Positions 1 to 8,806 of a DNA stretch of 64,000 bases are shown here, in pieces (position 1 is the stretch's first letter; the number at the start of each line of letters is the position of its first letter). The position numbers and the translations under genes were made by a program. Location of the stretch: the NCBI GenBank assembly GCA_947495575.1, contig CANLZL010000003.1, positions 186,001 through 250,000 on the forward strand. The letters are read 5' to 3'. The notes beneath the pieces are model-generated. The model searched no databases. It had not been told where the DNA came from and saw nothing but the letters and a program-made list of their open reading frames with translations. The DNA comes from an uncultured Nioella sp. (GTDB lineage: Bacteria; Pseudomonadota; Alphaproteobacteria; Rhodobacterales; Rhodobacteraceae).

Positions 1-291
1 ACCCGTGCGATCTATCAGGTGCCAGTGGTCGACGTTCCTAACCCCAATGGACTAATCCCCTTGAACAACCAAGCCTATCAGATCTCACCCGACAGCGGAT
101 CATTCTTCCTATGGGATGCAGGCGACGGGCCGACCGGCGATATCGTGGGCTTCGCACGCGAGGAATCCACAACGGATGTCGCCGGGGAACTAACACAATT
201 GATACAGACTCAACGCGCCTATTCCTCCAACGCCAAGGTCATCCAGACTGTAGACGAAATGCTGCAGGAAACCACAAATATCAAACGCTGA
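1..291 (+). CDS. flgE: Flagellar hook protein FlgE, C-terminal fragment
   Basis: This is the 3' end of a gene that starts before the window. The visible 96 residues end in the helical signature shared by rod, hook and hook-associated proteins: a Leu/Ile-rich stretch, then the QTQRAYSSNAKVIQTVDEM motif, which forms the C-terminal D0 helix in the axial structure. FlgE polymerises into the curved hook outside the cell. The position immediately upstream of flgK, flgL and flgI fits hook protein better than a rod protein. It reads on directly into flgK 14 bases later. Identity rests on the C-terminal motif and gene order. The family assignment is sure; the exact member is likely rather than certain. 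Confidence 0.8.
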   Translation, partial: TRAIYQVPVVDVPNPNGLIPLNNQAYQISPDSGSFFLWDAGDGPTGDIVGFAREESTTDVAGELTQLIQTQRAYSSNAKVIQTVDEMLQETTNIKR

Positions 292-305
292 TATTTGGCT
301 GAGCA

Positions 306-1760
306 ATGACCATTTCAGGGGCACTTTCCGCAGCATTATCCGGGCTCACGGCCAACAGCCGTGCCGCTTCGGTAGTGTCTGCAAATGTCGCAAACGCCGG
401 AACAGATGGGTATGGCGTGCGAGAAGTGCACTTGGCAGCCCTTACATATGGCGCGGGCTATGGTGTCCACATCACTGGCATCGACCGTGTTGTCGACCCT
501 GTTTTATTGGGCGAGCGTCGCGCGGCAGAAGCCTCCCTTGGCGAGGCTGGAACCCGCGCGCATGCGCTGCAACGTATCGAGACGTTAATTGGCTCCCCAG
601 ATGATGCTAACAGCCTGTCGGCGCATCTGGCAGAGTTTGAAGCACAACTGGTGGGCGCGGCCAGCAGGCCAGATAGCCAGGCGCGACTTGAAGCCGTTTT
701 GCAAAGCGCAAACCGGTTGGTTACCCGCATCAATGACGTGTCCGACGGAATTCAATCGACCAGATTACAGGCGGACAGGGACATCGCCGCCAATGTCGAA
801 GTGTTGAATCGCACCATTGCTGAAATCCACGATCTGAACCGCACTATCAGAACCGCCGTTTCCCGCGGCGACTCCGCGCTTGGCCTAATCGACAAGCAGC
901 AAAGCCTGATCGACGGCATCGCTGAATTGGTTCCGATCCGCGAAGTCCGCGACCAGACCGGTATGGTAAACATATACTCTGCAGACGGCATCGCCCTTTT
1001 GGACGGATCTGCAGCTCAGTTTGGTTTCACGGCGTCTGCTGCAATAACTCCTGGAATGACGCTAGAAAACGGCGATCTTTCGGGTCTGACAATCAATGGC
1101 CGTGCGGTGGCAACCACCGATACATATGGCTCACTTTCCGGCGGGAAGCTGGCCGGCCTCTTCGCGATCCGTGATGAAATTGGTGTTAAGGCCCAGGCAG
1201 AAATTGACGGTGTTGCGCTCGATCTGACAAGCCGCCTCGATTCTTCAACAATTGATCTCACGATCGGGGCAAGTTCGCCCGGGCTTTTCACTGATGCCGG
1301 CGTTCTGTCCTCCGCCACTTATGAAACAGGGCTTGCTGCCCGGCTGCGCCTCAATGCGGCTGTCGATCCCGCGCAGGGCGGTGCGCTTTGGCGGATTCGG
1401 GACGGTGTTGGGGCAACGGCTGAGGGAAACCCGGGCGATCCAACGCTTATAAACAACATCCTGCTCGCCTTGCAAAACGAACAAACAACGGCGAGCGCAG
1501 CCTTTTCAAGCACCACCAGAACCATGTCCGAACTGGTTTCCGATCAGCTGTCTTTGGCTGCCATGGACCGTCAGTTCGCAGATGCGGATTCCAGCCACGC
1601 CAATGGCAGCTACCTCGCCCTTCGCGAGGCCGAATTGCGTGGCGGCGTGGATACAGATGAACAAATGCAGCGTCTGTTGGAAATCGAAAAGGCCTATGCC
1701 GCCAACGCCCGTGTCATCTCAACCATTGACGAGATGCTGGATCAGCTCATGAGGTTATAA
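306..1760 (+). CDS. flgK: Flagellar hook-associated protein 1 (FlgK)
   Basis: FlgK (484 residues) is the first hook-filament junction protein, polymerising between hook and filament. The N-terminus has the axial-protein D0 helix (ALSAALSGLTANSRAASVVSANVANAGTDGYG by position 10-40), and the C-terminus has the matching helix with the AYAANARVISTIDEMLDQL motif. The middle is helical and variable, as usual, and 484 residues is short to normal for alphaproteobacterial FlgK. The ATG lies 14 bases after the flgE stop and the gene ends one base before flgL, so flgE-flgK-flgL-flgI is one transcription unit. Like other axial proteins it should leave by the flagellar export apparatus, with no Sec signal peptide visible. 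Confidence 0.95.
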   Translation: MTISGALSAALSGLTANSRAASVVSANVANAGTDGYGVREVHLAALTYGAGYGVHITGIDRVVDPVLLGERRAAEASLGEAGTRAHALQRIETLIGSPDDANSLSAHLAEFEAQLVGAASRPDSQARLEAVLQSANRLVTRINDVSDGIQSTRLQADRDIAANVEVLNRTIAEIHDLNRTIRTAVSRGDSALGLIDKQQSLIDGIAELVPIREVRDQTGMVNIYSADGIALLDGSAAQFGFTASAAITPGMTLENGDLSGLTINGRAVATTDTYGSLSGGKLAGLFAIRDEIGVKAQAEIDGVALDLTSRLDSSTIDLTIGASSPGLFTDAGVLSSATYETGLAARLRLNAAVDPAQGGALWRIRDGVGATAEGNPGDPTLINNILLALQNEQTTASAAFSSTTRTMSELVSDQLSLAAMDRQFADADSSHANGSYLALREAELRGGVDTDEQMQRLLEIEKAYAANARVISTIDEMLDQLMRL

Positions 1761-1761
1761 A

Positions 1762-2772
1762 ATGACACTGGTTTCCATCGGCGACATGACCCGCAGTTTC
1801 CAATTGCGCAGTCAATTCGCGCAAACCAAAACCGACCTCTCAGTCTTCACGAAGGAACTGTCGTCGGGCCAACATTCCGATATGGGAAAGGCTCTTAAGG
1901 GGGATTTTTCAGCTCTCAGCGATATTCGCCGCGGCCTTCGAATGAATGAGGCGTACCGATCTGCAGCGGCTGCGGCCGCCCTCATCGCGTCCACGGCGCA
2001 ATCCGCATTGGACGCCGTCCAATCCAATCTTGACGAAACCGCGCCCGCGCTTTTGGCAGCCGTAGGCGCAGGCACACTGCAACATATGGAGATCGTGGCC
2101 GCCAGCGCACCGGACAGGCTTCAATCCATGATCAGCTCAATCAATCAAGAAGCCGCAGGCAGGGCAATTTTCTCTGGCACGGCCACCGATACCCGGCCCC
2201 TGATCTCATCAGACGATTTGATGGCGATTCTGGGTCCCATTGCCGATGCGGCTGTCAATTCCGCCGACCTCATCGCAACATTGGACGCATGGTTTCTGGG
2301 CTCGGGCGGCGGCTTCGAATTGGCCGCCTATCAAGGGACAACCGGAACGCCCCCGTCATTCAACGTTGCGGAGGGACAAAGCATCTCTAACCCGCTCAGC
2401 GCATTGGATGACGGCATCAGAACTGCCCTGATGGGGATGGCGATGGCAAGCCTTGTGGCCGAAGGGCGCGGGCCATCGACAGCGGAGGATAAGGCTGCAA
2501 TCCTTGAGAAATCCGCTTTGTCGATGATGTCAGGCAACGAAGGTGTGACTCGCTTACGGGCCGACCTCGGCCATGTCGAGGCCCGACTGGAGGAGGCCAG
2601 CATTCGCAACCAGGCGGCAAAATCGGTTCTGGAATTGGAATATAACCGCCTGACTGGTGTCGACCCCTACGAGGCAGCCACCAAATTGCAGGAAACACAA
2701 ACCCGTCTGGAAAGCCTTTACCTGCTAACCACTCGCCTGTCGCAATTGAGCCTGACGGAGTACCTCAGATGA
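1762..2772 (+). CDS. flgL: Flagellar hook-associated protein 3 (FlgL)
   Basis: This 336-residue protein has flagellin-like terminal helices. The N-terminus reads SIGDMTRSFQLRSQFAQTKTDL, followed by the conserved 'ELSSGQ' box around residue 34. The C-terminus is a helix beginning near 'NRLTGVDPYEAATKLQETQ'. FlgL is the second hook-filament junction protein, placed between FlgK and flagellin. The ATG follows the flgK stop after one base, and the 3' end overlaps flgI by 4 bases (ATGA), implying translational coupling. The assignment is firm by motif and by the canonical flgK-flgL order. Confidence 0.93.
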   Translation: MTLVSIGDMTRSFQLRSQFAQTKTDLSVFTKELSSGQHSDMGKALKGDFSALSDIRRGLRMNEAYRSAAAAAALIASTAQSALDAVQSNLDETAPALLAAVGAGTLQHMEIVAASAPDRLQSMISSINQEAAGRAIFSGTATDTRPLISSDDLMAILGPIADAAVNSADLIATLDAWFLGSGGGFELAAYQGTTGTPPSFNVAEGQSISNPLSALDDGIRTALMGMAMASLVAEGRGPSTAEDKAAILEKSALSMMSGNEGVTRLRADLGHVEARLEEASIRNQAAKSVLELEYNRLTGVDPYEAATKLQETQTRLESLYLLTTRLSQLSLTEYLR

Positions 2773-3872
2773 CCCGATTTTTGTTGGCCATTCTCCTTTT
2801 TATCGTCACGACCGTTTCCAGCATTGCAACGCCAATACGGATCAAGGATCTGGTGGAATTTGACGGTGTTCGGGGCAATGACTTGATTGGCTATGGTCTG
2901 GTCGTCGGACTGAACGGCACCGGAGACGGTATCCGCAATTCCCCTTTCACCGAAGAGATTATGGCCAATATTCTTGAGCGCCTTGGCGTCAACGTGAACG
3001 GCGAACAATTCCGCCCGCAAAACGTCGCGGCGGTGATCGTAACATCCACTTTGCCGCCGTTTTCACGCGCAGGATCGCAGATCGACATAACCGTGTCAGC
3101 CATCGGTGATGCCGATAGCCTGATGGGGGGCACATTGGTCATGACCCCGCTAACGGCAGCAGACGGTGAAATCTACGCCGTTGCACAGGGCAGCGTGATT
3201 GCCGGAGGTGCGTCCGTCGCAGGGGATGCCGCCTCAGTGGTCGAAGGTGTGCCGACATCGGGCATAGTGCCGTCGGGCGCCCGTGTGGAACGCGAGGTTG
3301 AATTTGAACTCTCTAGCCTGGAGACCATGCGCCTAGCCTTACGAACACCTGATTTCACCACAGCCGGCAGAATTGAAGCCGCCATTAACACCGCCTATGG
3401 GCGCAGTGTCGCGGTCATGCTGGATGCCGGAACTGTTGCCCTAAACCTGGCAGCCACCCGCGAGCCGAGCCCGGCCCATGCTGTATTCAGGATTGAAAAT
3501 ATCCTGGTAGAGCCGGAATCGCGCGCGCGCGTTGTCGTGGATCAGCGGTCTGGCACAATTGTCATGGGCGAAGATGTGCGTATCTCTCGGGTTGCCGTCG
3601 CCCAAGGCAACCTGACTTTGCGCATTGAGGAAACGCCGCTGGCCGTTCAACCGAACCCGTTTGCAGAGGGAGAGACCGTGGTCTTGCCACGCACCCAGGT
3701 GGAGATAGAAGAGGCTCAGGGAAATGGACTGGCCGAGATTGCTGGGGGCACCTCTTTGTCGGAAGTGATTTCCGGGCTGAATGCACTGGGCGTTTCCCCT
3801 GGTGACATGATCGACATTCTAAATGCGATCAACGCTTCCGGCGCACTGCATGCAGAACTGATCGTCCGATAG
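2769..3872 (+). CDS. flgI: Flagellar P-ring protein FlgI
   Basis: FlgI (367 residues) forms the P ring, the bushing around the rod in the peptidoglycan layer. A Sec signal peptide occupies about residues 1-20 (hydrophobic run after MTR, cleavage near SIA/TPIRIKD). The mature start RIKDLVEFDGVRGNDLIGYGLVVGLNGTGD is the family hallmark, and the C-terminus has the expected ISGLNALGVSPGDMIDILNAI motif. Length is normal for the family. It overlaps flgL by 4 bases and is the last gene of this plus-strand unit; the next gene is convergent, 70 bases away. Confidence 0.96.
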   Translation: MTRFLLAILLFIVTTVSSIATPIRIKDLVEFDGVRGNDLIGYGLVVGLNGTGDGIRNSPFTEEIMANILERLGVNVNGEQFRPQNVAAVIVTSTLPPFSRAGSQIDITVSAIGDADSLMGGTLVMTPLTAADGEIYAVAQGSVIAGGASVAGDAASVVEGVPTSGIVPSGARVEREVEFELSSLETMRLALRTPDFTTAGRIEAAINTAYGRSVAVMLDAGTVALNLAATREPSPAHAVFRIENILVEPESRARVVVDQRSGTIVMGEDVRISRVAVAQGNLTLRIEETPLAVQPNPFAEGETVVLPRTQVEIEEAQGNGLAEIAGGTSLSEVISGLNALGVSPGDMIDILNAINASGALHAELIVR

Positions 3873-3942
3873 ATTCAGGAAAACTCAAACCAGGCAAGCG
3901 TTAAACTGGACGGCACCGGATCCGTTTTGCCGGCCGCACCGA

Positions 3943-4449
3943 TCATCGCGGCATCATATGCCGGCGGGTTGCCCGCGCGCAGGCCCCTGGAAGTGCCTTC
4001 AAAACACGAGCTTGGATGGAGGATGATTGGTCCCGTAGAACATAGGCAATAACAGCGGGGTGTTCCTCTTCCAAATGCGCGTCCTGCAGACAAGCCGAAA
4101 TGGCTTGGGCGGTTGACAGCGACGTTGTTGGAGTTGGGCGTGGAGCAGGCGTCGTTTTTGCTGTCGTCCGATCTCGTCGCGATGGAATTTCTTGTTTTTT
4201 ATCTTCTTCGATCAATAGCCCGGTTTCCCTAAGCCGTTTAATTAACCCAGCGCTTTGCACAGGGGCAGTTTCAGCTGTCACCTCTGACCCGGCTGCCCGC
4301 TGCAAGGCATCGCGCAAACGCGGGTCAACTCCAGAGCGGACCAATCTGTCGACTCCCGATGGCCCAAATAGATCCAACAATATCCGCGCTTTTTCAGAGA
4401 ACTTCTGATCTGTGGATATGGACGGCAGCGACTCGGGTTGTTTTTGCAT
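3943..4449 (-). CDS. Small protein ending in a FliG-middle-domain-like segment
   Basis: This 168-residue protein is the last gene of the fliF-fliH-fliN-fliP unit, 12 bases after fliP. The first 55 residues are helical, residues 85-110 are a Pro/Thr/Arg-rich linker, and residues 112-165 resemble the start of the FliG middle domain, with EEHPAVIAYVL (about 128-138) followed by a leucine-rich helix and LPG...RR. In full FliG this EHPQ-type motif contacts FliM, and more than 150 further residues follow, including the charged torque helix. Here the stop comes right after the motif. It may be a dedicated switch or C-ring accessory protein, or a shortened FliG descendant. It is not a functional full FliG. 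The motif is seen; the role is inference. Confidence 0.55.
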   Translation of the reverse strand: MQKQPESLPSISTDQKFSEKARILLDLFGPSGVDRLVRSGVDPRLRDALQRAAGSEVTAETAPVQSAGLIKRLRETGLLIEEDKKQEIPSRRDRTTAKTTPAPRPTPTTSLSTAQAISACLQDAHLEEEHPAVIAYVLRDQSSSIQARVLKALPGACARATRRHMMPR

Positions 4450-4461
4450 TGTGGGCTCCTT

Positions 4462-5190
4462 TCAGAAATAGCTGCGCACCAAGGCGCCAGTAACAAGGGC
4501 CCATCCATCCGCAACAACGAAGAAGGCGAGCTTGAAGGGCAAAGATACGATCGCAGGTGGCACCATCATCATTCCCATGGACATGAGAACGGCAGCAACA
4601 ACCAGATCGATGATAAGAAAAGGCAAGAAGATCAAAAACCCGATCTGAAACGCACGTTCCACTTCACTGAGCATGAAGGACGGGATCAAGATTGAAGGGT
4701 GCGGAGTTTCTGAAACGATTTCGTTTCTGAGGTCTGCCATTGAGGCAAGTGTTTCGGGATCTACCCGCATCATCATGAAGTCGCGAAACGGTGCATAGGC
4801 CCGGCCGAGGGCTTCTATCGTTTCCATCTGACCCTCTACCAGCGGCGCGATCCCGGCCTGATAGGATGCCTCAAAAACCGGTGACATCACGAAGTAGGTC
4901 AAAAACATCGCAAGGCTGACGATCAGCATATTGGGCGGCGATTGCTGCAGACCGATGGCCTGGCGCAGGATCGACAAAACCGTGACGACGAACGGAAAAC
5001 ACGTGATCATGATGGCAAGTCCGGGAGCCAGGCTGAGGACTGTAATCATCGCAATTATCTGCAAGGTTCGCGCAGAGAGAGACGCGCCGTCGCCGAAATC
5101 GACGGAAAAACCCTGTGCCACGGCCGGCCCCGCCGCCATCAGGACCGATACGATGGCCCCGAAAAAAAGCCAATTAGTCATTCGGGACAT
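4462..5190 (-). CDS. fliP: Flagellar export gate protein FliP
   Basis: FliP is a core membrane protein of the flagellar type III export gate (FliPQR). The chosen ATG gives 242 residues, beginning MSRMTNWLFF with a cleavable signal peptide ending near AVAQG, as is usual for FliP; an ATG three codons later is equally possible. Later come four hydrophobic helices, the periplasmic region with the FRDFMM and PSFMLSEVERAFQIGFLIFLPF segments, and the end GALVRSYF. Upstream in-frame codons would add 40 residues inside fliN and are rejected. It overlaps the fliN 3' end by 17 bases. The length matches the family. Confidence 0.95.
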   Translation of the reverse strand: MSRMTNWLFFGAIVSVLMAAGPAVAQGFSVDFGDGASLSARTLQIIAMITVLSLAPGLAIMITCFPFVVTVLSILRQAIGLQQSPPNMLIVSLAMFLTYFVMSPVFEASYQAGIAPLVEGQMETIEALGRAYAPFRDFMMMRVDPETLASMADLRNEIVSETPHPSILIPSFMLSEVERAFQIGFLIFLPFLIIDLVVAAVLMSMGMMMVPPAIVSLPFKLAFFVVADGWALVTGALVRSYF

Positions 5191-5449
5191 CAGCCATTGC
5201 CGTAATTCGAACGCCGACGCCACCATCCTTGATATCTTCGGACTCAACCAATTCGCCATAGGCAACCAGCCTGTCACCGATAAACAGCTCCACCGGGTCT
5301 TGCACGCCACGATCCAGAGTTAAGATATCTTCGGGTTTGAGTGCCAGAAGTTCAGCGATTGTCGGTCTTGCATGACCAACAGACACGCGGATTTCTACCG
5401 GAACCGATCGCAAGTGTTTGGCACTTAAGGGCGCGGATCCATCAGCCAT
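5174..5449 (-). CDS. fliN: Flagellar motor switch protein FliN
   Basis: FliN (91 residues) is a short protein consisting almost wholly of the SpoA/C-ring domain. After a 15-residue lead it has the typical run VEIRVSVGHARPTIAELLAL, then 'LDRGVQDPVELFIGDRLVAYGEL', the hallmark of FliN. It assembles the lower C ring together with FliM and docks the FliH-FliI ATPase. It overlaps fliH by 8 bases upstream and fliP downstream. The protein lacks the long N-terminal extension seen in some family members. FliM, its obligate partner, is not encoded in this window. Confidence 0.93.
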   Translation of the reverse strand: MADGSAPLSAKHLRSVPVEIRVSVGHARPTIAELLALKPEDILTLDRGVQDPVELFIGDRLVAYGELVESEDIKDGGVGVRITAMADVPND

Positions 5450-6047
5450 ATTGAGTCACCTCCTCGATTTGAGTTCCGTTGGAAAAATCGCGGACGGCCG
5501 CGGTAATTTGTTCAACCATCCGGCTCAGATCAATGTCGCGCGACTCATCTTTGAATTTCAGCGTCACCCGCCCATCGGGATAGGCCGGTTCAATCGATAT
5601 TCTGAGATCTGCCTCCAAATATGTGTCGACCAACCATTGGAGCTGCTGCGCGCCATTTTCATTGGCAACCAATAAGCAGGTCACATCGTTCAATTGATCT
5701 GCGAGGTTCGAAAGCTCTTGTTGCAGCAAAGGAGCAAGGGCCTCTGCTGCAAGTGCTGGCAACAACGCGGCTGTCATGGCTTCCAAAAGGTTTCCCAATC
5801 CATTCAGGACTTCTGCGCGCGCCTCTTGATAGGTGAACGAGATATCTGCCAGATTGCGTTCAAGGCCCACTGCAATCACTTTCGATGTGTTTGTGCGCTC
5901 TGTATCCGCGTCTTCCCAACCGCTCTTGTAACCGGCTTCGTAGGCTTCCAACCGGAGAGCCTCGAGCTCAGCACCCTCCATGCTGCGCGCGGCCGAAGTT
6001 GCTTTCTTTGCCGCGAACTCCTCTAAGATTAGTCCGTGAAACGTCAT
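5442..6047 (-). CDS. fliH: FliH-like flagellar export ATPase regulator
   Basis: This 201-residue protein lies directly after fliF with a 4-base ATGA overlap. It has a charged, Ala/Glu-rich helical N-terminal half (EGAELEALRLEAYEAGYKSGWEDAD, residues 24-48, with the AGYKxGWED pattern common in FliH proteins) and a mixed C-terminal part from about 130. FliH is a dimeric stator-like peripheral protein that holds the FliI ATPase at the base and contacts FliN. Sequence conservation in this family is weak, so the call rests on the helical pattern, length and position between fliF and fliN, the same as flbE in Caulobacter. Confidence 0.75.
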   Translation of the reverse strand: MTFHGLILEEFAAKKATSAARSMEGAELEALRLEAYEAGYKSGWEDADTERTNTSKVIAVGLERNLADISFTYQEARAEVLNGLGNLLEAMTAALLPALAAEALAPLLQQELSNLADQLNDVTCLLVANENGAQQLQWLVDTYLEADLRISIEPAYPDGRVTLKFKDESRDIDLSRMVEQITAAVRDFSNGTQIEEVTQYG

Positions 6048-7711
6048 GTCGCCTCCTCATCCTCTTCCATCCAGGCGCGCAAAACTTCGATCGTTTCTTC
6101 TTCTCTTTCCTCAATAAGCCGGCGAAGCCGCGACACGGGATCCTGCTCTGGTGCGGGCAATTCGGTGCCATTCTGTGGCACGGGCAATGCGGGCGGGTCC
6201 GGAATACCAGTAGGTGGCACAAGTGCTGGCGCGGCCGGTGTTACTGAGGGCTGATGACCCACCTCGTCGGGGGGCGGCAGAGAGGCCGCCGCCGGGGTCT
6301 GCTGAAGTGGCAGCATTGCAGTTGCACCACCGGGAGACGCATTGGCCCCCACTGGCAGAGAAGCGGCCTGTTGCTGCAAGGCAGGGCGGATCACACCAAA
6401 CCCCAATGCCAGGGCAAGACCGACCAATGAGGCCAGTTGCAGAATACTCATGAGATCCAGACCGGAAAAAAGCCCGCCACTGGCAACCAGATCATCCGCC
6501 ACTGGCACCGGCTCGAATACCATGGATTGCAAGGTAACGACGTCTCCGCGTTGGGCGTCAAAGCCAATCGCGGATTCAACAAGCGATTGCAGGGATTCGA
6601 GTTCGGCCGCGTCTCTGGGTTGCTCTCTAAGGACACCGTCCTCTCCAACCACTGGCACTGAATTGACCAGGACCGCTACTGAAATCCTGCTGATCCGGCC
6701 GGGGCCATTCTCTATCTCGCGCTGCGTTTCCGAGATGTCATATGTCACCCGCTCTCTTGTTTCGCTGCTCTGCAGGGTCGATCCGCCACCTTCGCCTGCG
6801 GCTGCGTCTCCGTCCGGCAGATTTGAAGCAACAGTCACTGCGGCTTGACCAGCCTCCCGAGAGTTGTTCGTGTTCTCTTCGCTTTCGGTGCCTATGATCA
6901 CACGGCTGGCCGGATCAATGATGCGCTCGACGACCGTTTCACGCGCAGTGTTGAGCTCTATGCTGATTTCAACGACTGCATTTCCGGGCCCGACACGTGC
7001 AAAAAGCAGCCTTTCGACATTCTGGCGCAGTTCGTCGGAAAGTGTTGCTGCATCTGCCGATGGCCCTTGTGCATCATTATTGGCCAAAACCCGCCCGGAT
7101 TGGGAATCCACGATGGTCACATTCTCGGGTGACAAATTGGGAACTGCAGAAGCCACAAGGAACCGAAGTGCCTGTGCCTGACCTGTTGAGATGCCACTAC
7201 CTGCGGGTCGCACGCTGACCGAGGCGGACGGTTCCGAATTGGGTGAAAATGGATCATTTCCAGGGGTTGCAAGGTGAACCCGCGCGGCCCGAATGGCGGG
7301 GCTGGACGTAATTGTGCGGGCAAGTTCCCCTTCCTTGGCACGCCAATAAGCGGCATCGAACATTTGCGATGTCGTTCCGAAGCCCGAGAGGGAATCCAAT
7401 AGCTCATAACCTGCGGATCCTAGGGTCGGTAGACCCTCGCCAGCCAAGCTCATTCGCAGGGCATCGCGTCCAGTTTCTTCAACATGGATGGACTCGCCAC
7501 GCACCTGATAGCGAATTCCACGCGCCTCCAAGGCTGAAATGACCTCGCCTGCTGCTGCGGGATCAAGCCCGCTATAAAGCAGTGCGTAACTGGGGGTTGC
7601 GGCCAGCCGTGACAACACAAGCAAGATCGTGACAAGACCGGCGAGGCCACCAAACAATATCGCGCGACGGCGCAAATCCATCGCATTCCAGACATCAACA
7701 AGCTGCTGCAC
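6044..7711 (-). CDS. fliF: Flagellar MS-ring protein FliF
   Basis: FliF (555 residues) builds the membrane-embedded MS ring on which rod, export gate and switch assemble. There are two transmembrane helices, at about 15-37 and 420-441, flanking a large periplasmic part with the ring-building motifs (LYSGLDPAAAGEV, RVHLATPGNDPF). The cytoplasmic tail is Pro/Ala-rich and ends in a helix with DPVSRLRRLIEEREEET followed by VLRAWM. That pattern is the FliG-binding tail of FliF, so the cell should have a conventional FliG encoded elsewhere. It is the first gene of the minus-strand unit, divergent from fliL, with a possible CtrA site in between. Confidence 0.96.
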   Translation of the reverse strand: MQQLVDVWNAMDLRRRAILFGGLAGLVTILLVLSRLAATPSYALLYSGLDPAAAGEVISALEARGIRYQVRGESIHVEETGRDALRMSLAGEGLPTLGSAGYELLDSLSGFGTTSQMFDAAYWRAKEGELARTITSSPAIRAARVHLATPGNDPFSPNSEPSASVSVRPAGSGISTGQAQALRFLVASAVPNLSPENVTIVDSQSGRVLANNDAQGPSADAATLSDELRQNVERLLFARVGPGNAVVEISIELNTARETVVERIIDPASRVIIGTESEENTNNSREAGQAAVTVASNLPDGDAAAGEGGGSTLQSSETRERVTYDISETQREIENGPGRISRISVAVLVNSVPVVGEDGVLREQPRDAAELESLQSLVESAIGFDAQRGDVVTLQSMVFEPVPVADDLVASGGLFSGLDLMSILQLASLVGLALALGFGVIRPALQQQAASLPVGANASPGGATAMLPLQQTPAAASLPPPDEVGHQPSVTPAAPALVPPTGIPDPPALPVPQNGTELPAPEQDPVSRLRRLIEEREEETIEVLRAWMEEDEEAT

Positions 7712-7769
7712 GAGCCGAATCTCCTTTCCTGCCTTCTGGCGGGTTCAGGCTGATCAAAACGCAGGGCGC

Positions 7770-7784
7770 TTAAGATTCGGTTAG
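7770..7784. promoter_or_regulatory. Candidate CtrA-type site between fliF and fliL
   Basis: The 125-bp divergent gap holds TTAA-N7-TTAG (spacer GATTCGG). The established CtrA consensus in alphaproteobacteria is TTAA-N7-TTAA, so one base differs. CtrA controls flagellar operons in Caulobacter and is needed for motility in several Rhodobacteraceae. Three other flagellar gaps in this window hold the same 4-7-4 layout. The site is a pattern match only. Confidence 0.45.
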
Positions 7785-7836
7785 TGGTGATCTGTTTAAA
7801 GTCTTAGGTGAATTTTATTGCAGGAGGACATCAGCC

Positions 7837-8376
7837 GTGGCCGAGATTGCCTTGGATGAACCGGGAACGACAAAGAAAAAAGGGCTTCTTTTTCCGTTAC
7901 TTATCGGTGTGATCCTGGCCGCCGGCATGGGCGCGGGCGGATATTGGGCAACCACCGCAGGACCGTTGGCAGGGATGTTGAGCGGGGGTGCATCCGGCGA
8001 TTCCCATGCAGGTGGCCATAGCGATGGCGACAGTGAATATGGCGGCGAGACCGCGGAACCGCGGCCCGATCTGATCGACGTAGCCTTTGTCGAAATGGAC
8101 CCCCTCGTTGTGTCTCTTGGAACGGGCCAGCACGGCCGGCATCTGCTGTTTTCGGCCGCATTGGAAGTTGCACCAGACGATGAGGAACCCGTGCGCCACC
8201 TGCTGCCGCGCGTCATGGATGTGATGAACAGTTACCTGCGCGTGATCGACATTGAAGAGATTCATGACCCCCGCACCTTGGTTCGACTGAGGGCCCAGCT
8301 ATTGCGTCGCATTCAGATTGTGACCGGAGACGCTTTGGTGCGTGACCTTCTTATAACAGAATTCGTGGTGAACTGA
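7837..8376 (+). CDS. fliL: Flagellar basal body protein FliL (first copy)
   Basis: FliL is a single-pass inner-membrane protein that forms a ring around the stator units and supports torque. This 179-residue copy has an N-terminal Lys-rich cytoplasmic stretch, a transmembrane helix at about 17-38, an acidic/His linker, and the periplasmic FliL domain from about residue 85 (VSLG....RHLLFSAALEV, then a C-terminal segment ending ALVRDLLITEFVVN). The start is GTG, supported by an AGGAGG ribosome site 9 bases upstream. It heads the unit fliL - unknown - motE-like - motA - periplasmic protein. A second FliL paralogue lies at 16681-17214. Confidence 0.93.
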   Translation: MAEIALDEPGTTKKKGLLFPLLIGVILAAGMGAGGYWATTAGPLAGMLSGGASGDSHAGGHSDGDSEYGGETAEPRPDLIDVAFVEMDPLVVSLGTGQHGRHLLFSAALEVAPDDEEPVRHLLPRVMDVMNSYLRVIDIEEIHDPRTLVRLRAQLLRRIQIVTGDALVRDLLITEFVVN

Positions 8377-8377
8377 C

Positions 8378-8806
8378 ATGCTTCCAATGGATGACCTTGT
8401 AACCTATGTGGCGGACGGGCTGCTGATCTTTGCATCTATGGGCGCCGCACTTTTTTGTCTGATCTTATCTCGGCGGCTGACAAAACTATCGCAGATCGAC
8501 AGCGGTTTGGGCGGGGCCATTGCGGTCCTGTCAGCGCAAGTGGACGATATGAGCAAGGCCCTTGCGGAGACCAAAACGGGATCAGAAGGATCTGCCCAAA
8601 AACTTGCGGCTCTCAATCGTGAGGCTCGGCAACTCTCGCAAGAATTGGAACTGATGCTGTCGGCGTGCCACGACCTGGACCAAGCGGCCAGCAGAAAAGA
8701 GCCTGTCAATCCAGAGCGCCCTCTTCGGAACTCTGAGCCCGAAATTGAACGCGACACCGTGCCTGTCTTCTTATCCAGCAAATCACGCCTTGCGGGGGTT
8801 CGATAA
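8378..8806 (+). CDS. Membrane-anchored coiled-coil protein of the stator operon
   Basis: This 142-residue protein has one hydrophobic segment at about 10-29, then a heptad-like helix (residues 40-105, rich in Leu, Ala, Glu, Ser) and a charged unstructured tail. It begins one base after fliL and abuts the motE-like gene (TAA then ATG). Small proteins of this build occur between fliL and motA in many alphaproteobacteria, annotated only as a domain of unknown function (I believe DUF6468, not checked). The position suggests a role in stator assembly or FliL function. Function not known; gene reality is supported by the tight operon packing. Confidence 0.7.
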   Translation: MLPMDDLVTYVADGLLIFASMGAALFCLILSRRLTKLSQIDSGLGGAIAVLSAQVDDMSKALAETKTGSEGSAQKLAALNREARQLSQELELMLSACHDLDQAASRKEPVNPERPLRNSEPEIERDTVPVFLSSKSRLAGVR

